In this document: one piece after another, positions 60,124 through 64,000 of the stretch
Layout of the letters: every line of letters starts with the position of its first letter
Numbering within the stretch: the first letter of the stretch is position 1
NCBI RefSeq assembly: GCF_004801905.1
Contig: NZ_SSSN01000009.1
Span: 1 to 64,000, forward strand
Reading direction: 5' to 3'
Length of the DNA: 64,000 nucleotides
Origin: Orlajensenia flava
Lineage (GTDB): Bacteria; Actinomycetota; Actinomycetes; Actinomycetales; Microbacteriaceae
Program-made: the position numbers and the translations under genes
Notes under the pieces: generated by a model
Told to the model about the DNA's origin: nothing
Seen by the model: only the letters and a program-made list of their open reading frames with translations
Database searches by the model: none

Positions 60124-60822
60124 GTGGCGCTTGAGGGGCAGGTGCGCTCGGTCGCCCGCGACAACAGCTCGGCGGTCGACCTGGTGACGGCGGAGATCCG
60201 TCGCGCAGTGCTGACGGGCGCTCTAGCGGCCGGCGAGCAGTTCTCCATCCGCGACCTCGCCCTGCAGCTCGGCGTCAGCCACATCCCCATCCGTGAGGCG
60301 CTGCGCCGCCTCGAGTCGCAGGGGCTCATCGTGCTGCGACAGGCTCGCAGCGCCGCCGTCGCGCCGCTGTCCATCGCCGATATGGAGGCGATCTACCGGC
60401 TCAGGACGGTCATCGAGCTGCCGTTGGCCGGCACGTCGGCGGGACGGCACTCGCCCGAGCAGGTCACTCGCCTGCACGAGCTCCTCGAGATGAGCCGCGA
60501 CCACGACCCCGAGCGCGCCTGGCAGGCGCACTACGACCTCCATGCGGCGTTGGTGCATCCCGCGGCGAACGAATGGGACGAGCGCGTGCTTCACACCCTC
60601 TGGTTCGCGACCGAGCGCTACTCGCACCTCGTCTTCGATCCGACGCAGATCACCGAGGAGGAGCGCGCCTACCGGTACGGCCGCCACAAGGTGCTGGTGG
60701 ACGCCGCGCTCGCCGGCGATGCCGCTGCCATGAGTGCCGCTCTCGATGAGCACCTCTCCACGAACCGGGAGCGCATCCGCGAGTTCATCGCCCGCTTGGA
60801 GTCGGAGCAGAACCCGTCGTGA
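60124..60822 (+). CDS. GntR-family regulator, FCD subfamily
   Basis: A 232-aa regulator with an N-terminal winged helix (FSIRDLALQLGVSHIPIREA, LRRLESQGLIVLRQARSAAV) and a helical FCD ligand domain whose metal ligands are visible in HYDLHAALVH and DEHLSTNRERI. FCD regulators commonly sense small organic acids from the pathway they control. It is divergent from the five-gene operon and upstream of a hydrolase and two SDRs. The start at 60124 is GTG. The shared 11-mer at both promoters is its likely binding half-site. Confidence 0.9.
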   Translation: MALEGQVRSVARDNSSAVDLVTAEIRRAVLTGALAAGEQFSIRDLALQLGVSHIPIREALRRLESQGLIVLRQARSAAVAPLSIADMEAIYRLRTVIELPLAGTSAGRHSPEQVTRLHELLEMSRDHDPERAWQAHYDLHAALVHPAANEWDERVLHTLWFATERYSHLVFDPTQITEEERAYRYGRHKVLVDAALAGDAAAMSAALDEHLSTNRERIREFIARLESEQNPS

Positions 60823-60862
60823 TGGCATTGCGTCCGGAGGCCGGGCGTGCGACGATGCAGAA

Positions 60863-60873
60863 TATATCCTAGC
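60863..60873 (+). promoter_or_regulatory. Second copy of the GntR operator motif
   Basis: TATATCCTAGC is identical to 60044-60054 and sits 43 bases before the hydrolase start codon, in the 94-base gap after gntR. It supports one regulon spanning both directions. Only a half-dyad is evident. Confidence 0.55.
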
Positions 60874-60916
60874 GAGTAGCTCACCGCAGAGCTCCTGCCG
60901 ACCCGAAAGGACGACG

Positions 60917-61795
60917 ATGTCCACCTCCTTCACGCATTCCGTCGCCGACCGCGACTACAGCGGCCGCACCAACATCGGGGCGGGCGTCGACGCCGCACCG
61001 GGCGCTCCCCTCGTGATCGCCCTGCACGGCGGCACGTACAGTTCCGAGTACTTCGACATCCCCGGGTACTCGTTGCTCGACCGCGGGTCGGCGGCGGGCG
61101 TTCCCGTGATCGCTCTCGACCGCCCCAACTACGTGGACTCCTCGCCGCTCGAGAGCGACGGGTCGATCATCTTCGACAACGCCGAGGTGCTCTCCGAGGC
61201 GATCGGCTCGATCTGGGAGCAGTACGGCGATGGCCGACCGGGCGTCGTACTGGTCGCGCACTCCATCGGTGGCGCCGTCGCCACCGCCATCGCCGCATCC
61301 TCGCCGTCGTGGCCGCTCCTGGGCCTTGCCACCTCCGGATGCCTCGTGCGCGTTCCCGAGGAGTCGAAGGCGGCGTGGGCGCAACTGCCTCCCATCCCCA
61401 TGATCGACCTGCCCGTGCCGATGAAGGATCAGCTCATGTTCGGGCCTGCCGAGACACTCGACGCTGACATGCCCGCCGCGAGCTACCCCTCCAACACCCT
61501 GGTGCCGAAGGCGGAACTGCTCGACATCACCGGCAACTGGATCGAGCGCCGCGCCGAGACGTGCGCTCGCGTGACGGTTCCCGTCCTCCACCGCCAGGGC
61601 GAGTTCGACGCGCTGTGGGTGACCAGCCAGGACGAGGTCGACCAGTACGGCGCCGGCTTCACATCGGCGGCGTCCGTCGACGCCGCCCTGCAGACCGGCA
61701 GCGGCCACTGCATCGACTTCCACCGGCCGAGCGGGGACTTCCAGGGCTCCGAGCTCGCCTTCGCGCTCGAGTGTGCGAAGGCGGCGGTCGCCTGA
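60917..61795 (+). CDS. Alpha/beta hydrolase
   Basis: A 292-aa hydrolase: oxyanion region VIALHGGTYSSEYFDIPGYS, nucleophile elbow VAHSIGGAV (Ser), and His in TGSGHCIDFH, with an Asp/Glu in the EFDALW segment as likely third member. A cap domain of about 60 residues follows the nucleophile. It has no signal peptide. In the setting of a ring-cleavage locus it could be the C-C bond hydrolase or an esterase/lactonase. ATG 60917 has AAAGGA upstream. Confidence 0.87.
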   Translation: MSTSFTHSVADRDYSGRTNIGAGVDAAPGAPLVIALHGGTYSSEYFDIPGYSLLDRGSAAGVPVIALDRPNYVDSSPLESDGSIIFDNAEVLSEAIGSIWEQYGDGRPGVVLVAHSIGGAVATAIAASSPSWPLLGLATSGCLVRVPEESKAAWAQLPPIPMIDLPVPMKDQLMFGPAETLDADMPAASYPSNTLVPKAELLDITGNWIERRAETCARVTVPVLHRQGEFDALWVTSQDEVDQYGAGFTSAASVDAALQTGSGHCIDFHRPSGDFQGSELAFALECAKAAVA

Positions 61796-61839
61796 GTGTC
61801 GGAACGCCCGGTCGCCAAGGTGAGACCTGAGGCGGCGGC

Positions 61840-62604
61840 GTGAGACTCGACGGCAACGTGGTGCTCATCACGGGCGGAGGCACGGGCATCGGACGCGCCC
61901 TCGCCGAAGCCCTCGCCGCCCGCGGCAACACGGTGATCATCGCCGGGCTGCGGGCGGATGACCTCACGCCGGTCGCCGACGCGACGCCCGGCATCGACAT
62001 GCAGGTGCTCGATGTCGCCGATGCGGAGAGCATCTCGACGGGCGTCCGGGCTGTGCTGGGCCGGCATCCGCGTCTGAATGTGCTCATCAACAACGCCGGC
62101 ATCATGACCGACGACGACCCGGCCGAACCGATCGACGACGACGGTCTGGTGCGCATCATGGCCACCAACGTGCTCGGGCCGATCCGGCTGATCTCGGCGC
62201 TCATCGAGCACCTGCGCGCCACGCCGGACTCCGTCATCGTCAACGTGACCTCGATGCTCGGCTACGCGCCACTGGCGCGCTCCCCGTTGTACTCGGCGAC
62301 GAAGGCGGCGATGCACTCGTACACGCTCTCCCTGCGCCATCGCCTGGGCGACGCCGCGCCGACGGTCGTCGAGATCGCCCCACCTCTCACCCGCACCGCG
62401 CTCCAGGCCGTCAACCTCACCGACGAGCGCGCGATGCATCTCCAGGACTTCATCGCCGAGACGCTGGCCGCTCTCGAGGCGGGGGATGCGGAAGCCTACG
62501 TCTCGCGTTCCCGTGAACGTCGCGACGCCCAGCGCGTCGACGACATCGGCATCACGCGCCGGTTCAATGAGGCGATGGGCCAGCCGCCGGGAACGCCCGC
62601 CTGA
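61840..62604 (+). CDS. Short-chain dehydrogenase/reductase (DltE-like)
   Basis: A 254-aa SDR. The cofactor loop is [19 protein letters not shown], the NNAG motif INNAGIMT, and the catalytic set is Ser (NVTSMLGY) with Tyr-x-x-x-Lys (YSATKAA). Start is GTG 61840, 44 bases after the hydrolase. It presumably oxidises or reduces an alcohol/ketone of the pathway; the cofactor preference is not clear. Confidence 0.88.
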   Translation: MRLDGNVVLITGGGTGIGRALAEALAARGNTVIIAGLRADDLTPVADATPGIDMQVLDVADAESISTGVRAVLGRHPRLNVLINNAGIMTDDDPAEPIDDDGLVRIMATNVLGPIRLISALIEHLRATPDSVIVNVTSMLGYAPLARSPLYSATKAAMHSYTLSLRHRLGDAAPTVVEIAPPLTRTALQAVNLTDERAMHLQDFIAETLAALEAGDAEAYVSRSRERRDAQRVDDIGITRRFNEAMGQPPGTPA

Positions 62605-62721
62605 TCGCTTCCCCCTCGGCGCCGGATTCGCAACCGGTCGACGCAGGCCCGCTTCGCCCGTAGACCGGAGATCACGCCGATCGAACGGCGACATCGGCAT
62701 CGAATAGGAACGGGAGCGATC

Positions 62722-63525
62722 ATGGCCTTCACCCCACGCACAGCCATCGTGACGGGATCGGACTCCGGCATCGGGCGGGCGACGGCGGTCGCGCTCGCCG
62801 AGGGCGGCATGGATGTCGGCGTCACGTGGCATTCCGACGAGGACGGCGCCCGTGAGACCGCCCGACTCGTCGAACTGGCCGGGCGTCGCGCCGTCATCGC
62901 ACGCCTCGACACGACGGATGCGCCCGCGTGCGGCGACGTCATCGACAACCTCGCCGAGGCCCTGGGCGGAATCGACGTCTTCGTCAACAACGCCGGCATG
63001 AACGGCGGGCCGGCGTTCTTCGACACGACCTGGGAGACCTTGAAGGACACGATCACAGCCAACCTGAGCGGGCCGTTCGTGTGCATCCAGCGGGCGGCCA
63101 GTCGCATGGTCGAGGCCGGGCACGGCGGAAGGATCATCGCCGTCACGAGCGTGCACGAGCACCAGCCACGAGTCGGTTCCTCGGCATACGACGCATCCAA
63201 GCACGGCCTCGGCGGACTGATGAAGACCCTCGCGCTCGAGCTGGGCGAGTTCGGCATCACCGCCAACAGCGTCGCGCCCGGCGAGATCGCCACGGAGATG
63301 ACGGGCGCGGAGGACGAGGACGCAACCGACATCCGCCGACCCGGGATCCCGCTGGGGCGACCCGGCGATGCCCGGGAGGTAGCGGCCGTCATCGCCTTCC
63401 TCGCCTCCCCCGCCGCGTCCTATGTGACGGGCGCATCGTGGGCCGTCGACGGCGGGATGCTGCAGATGGGACCGCAAGCCGGCTCGCACATCACCACCGA
63501 CGACTGGCGCGAGGTCTGCGACTAG
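62722..63525 (+). CDS. Short-chain dehydrogenase/reductase (FabG-like)
   Basis: A 267-aa classical SDR: TGSDSGIGRATAVALAEGG, VNNAGMNGG, ITANLSGPF, catalytic Ser (VTSVHEH) and YDASKHG with Tyr/Lys, and the ending VTGASWAVDGGMLQMG. It lies 117 bases downstream of the first SDR with a ribosome site (GGAACGGGAG) before the ATG. The sequence looks complete. It may be the last gene of the rightward operon. The substrate is unknown. Confidence 0.9.
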   Translation: MAFTPRTAIVTGSDSGIGRATAVALAEGGMDVGVTWHSDEDGARETARLVELAGRRAVIARLDTTDAPACGDVIDNLAEALGGIDVFVNNAGMNGGPAFFDTTWETLKDTITANLSGPFVCIQRAASRMVEAGHGGRIIAVTSVHEHQPRVGSSAYDASKHGLGGLMKTLALELGEFGITANSVAPGEIATEMTGAEDEDATDIRRPGIPLGRPGDAREVAAVIAFLASPAASYVTGASWAVDGGMLQMGPQAGSHITTDDWREVCD

Positions 63526-63614
63526 GCGCGAGCTCGCCTGCCGGTCGTCAGTATCTCGCGCACGGGGGGGGCCGCGACGCACCACGTGCACCGCGACCCG
63601 CCCGATCCGTTCCG

Positions 63615-64000
63615 TTATTTGACGGGAATGGATTGCGCCTTGAGCGCGTCGATCGTCTTCTGCTGGCCGGTCTTCAGCGCGTCGGTCAATGTCCCGCTTC
63701 CGCCGAGCGCAGAGCCGAAGCCGTCCGAGACGTCGGTGTAGGTCTGCGTCATGGTCGGGCCCCACGTGAAGTCGGGATTCACCTGGCTGGAGGCCTCCTT
63801 GAACACGTCGTAGATCTTCTGCCCGCCGTAGAACTCCTGGCCGCTCGTGAACGCATCGAGGTCAGCGCCCGCCTTGGCCGCGGGGTAGAGGCCGCCGAGC
63901 TTGTTCTCGAGGGCGAGTGCCTCGGGGTCGCTGTTGAGCCACATCGCGAACTTGGCCGCCTCGTAGGGGTGCTTCGATCCCTTCAGCACCGCCGTCGAGG
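63615..64000 (-). CDS. Sugar-binding protein of an ABC transporter (5' part outside the window)
   Basis: The last 128 or so residues of an extracellular solute-binding protein family 1 member: HPYEAAKFAMWLNSDPEALA, LYPAAKAGADLDAF, then TWGPTMTQTYTDVSDGFG. The frame is open to the window edge, so the lipoprotein start lies beyond 64000. It is convergent with the SDR gene. It belongs to a second sugar-type uptake system; whether that system serves the catabolic island cannot be decided here. Confidence 0.85.
   Translation of the reverse strand, partial: STAVLKGSKHPYEAAKFAMWLNSDPEALALENKLGGLYPAAKAGADLDAFTSGQEFYGGQKIYDVFKEASSQVNPDFTWGPTMTQTYTDVSDGFGSALGGSGTLTDALKTGQQKTIDALKAQSIPVK

Noticed and set aside
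1-64000. CRISPR arrays, insertion sequences, prophage genes and attachment sites
   Set aside because: No regularly spaced repeats, no transposase or integrase frames, and no duplicated tRNA end next to tRNA-Arg were seen.

Overview
The window comes from a high-GC actinobacterium, most likely a member of the Microbacteriaceae (Microbacterium/Leifsonia type). The evidence is the codon use, the very frequent GGATGC/GCATCC words, a DUF7882 protein (18462-18779) of a type seen mainly in that family, F420-type enzymes, and sugar-transport operons without their own ATPase. I see no prophage, IS element, CRISPR array or plasmid origin. The window reads as ordinary chromosome with a few accessory islands and several decaying genes.

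Layout. 1-5.5 kb: the end of a class I glutamine amidotransferase, divergent tadA and upp, a winged-helix regulator preceded by a possible leaderless mini-ORF, a low-complexity repeat, and a Na+/H+ antiporter. 5.5-12.7 kb: three regulator/resistance modules, each with a visible operator: MarR/55-aa protein/MFS exporter, copper ATPase plus CsoR, and TetR/aldo-keto reductase. 12.7-18.1 kb: small stress-type proteins, three regulators (WYL, ArsR, MarR), two broken VOC genes, and a small ORF followed by an orphan hairpin. 18.1-23.2 kb: a macro-like protein, DUF7882, an FAD/Rieske oxidoreductase, an SPFH protein, a disulfide oxidoreductase and tRNA-Arg(ACG). 23.3-29.8 kb: a LacI-controlled oligosaccharide operon (GH13 glucosidase, binding protein, two permeases). 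29.8-35.6 kb: a lipoprotein, a secreted transglycosylase-like protein, glyS and an MprF-like lipid aminoacyltransferase.

35.6-43.3 kb is an island of three secreted proteins behind a ROK regulator: a 900-aa double-discoidin beta-helix protein, a discoidin-GH-discoidin protein and a DUF1996 protein. Its promoter carries a dyad over the -35 box. I infer that the three act together on an extracellular glycan, possibly fungal wall glucan. 43.4-53.3 kb holds an EncFtn-like ferritin without an encapsulin, GrpB, LysE, a HAD phosphatase, an F420 LLM enzyme, a cupin, a hydrolase pseudogene with an internal deletion, an MFS gene broken by one stop codon beside glutaminase, and a formaldehyde dehydrogenase.

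53.4-63.5 kb is a catabolic island around a GntR/FCD regulator. Leftward runs a tightly packed operon: AceE-like TPP enzyme, extradiol-dioxygenase-like VOC protein, amidohydrolase, FAD aromatic hydroxylase, FAH-family hydrolase. Rightward run an alpha/beta hydrolase and two SDRs. Both promoter regions share the 11-mer TATATCCTAGC. The set looks like a pathway for hydroxylation and ring cleavage of an aromatic or cyclic compound whose identity I cannot read. The window ends inside a sugar-binding lipoprotein gene.
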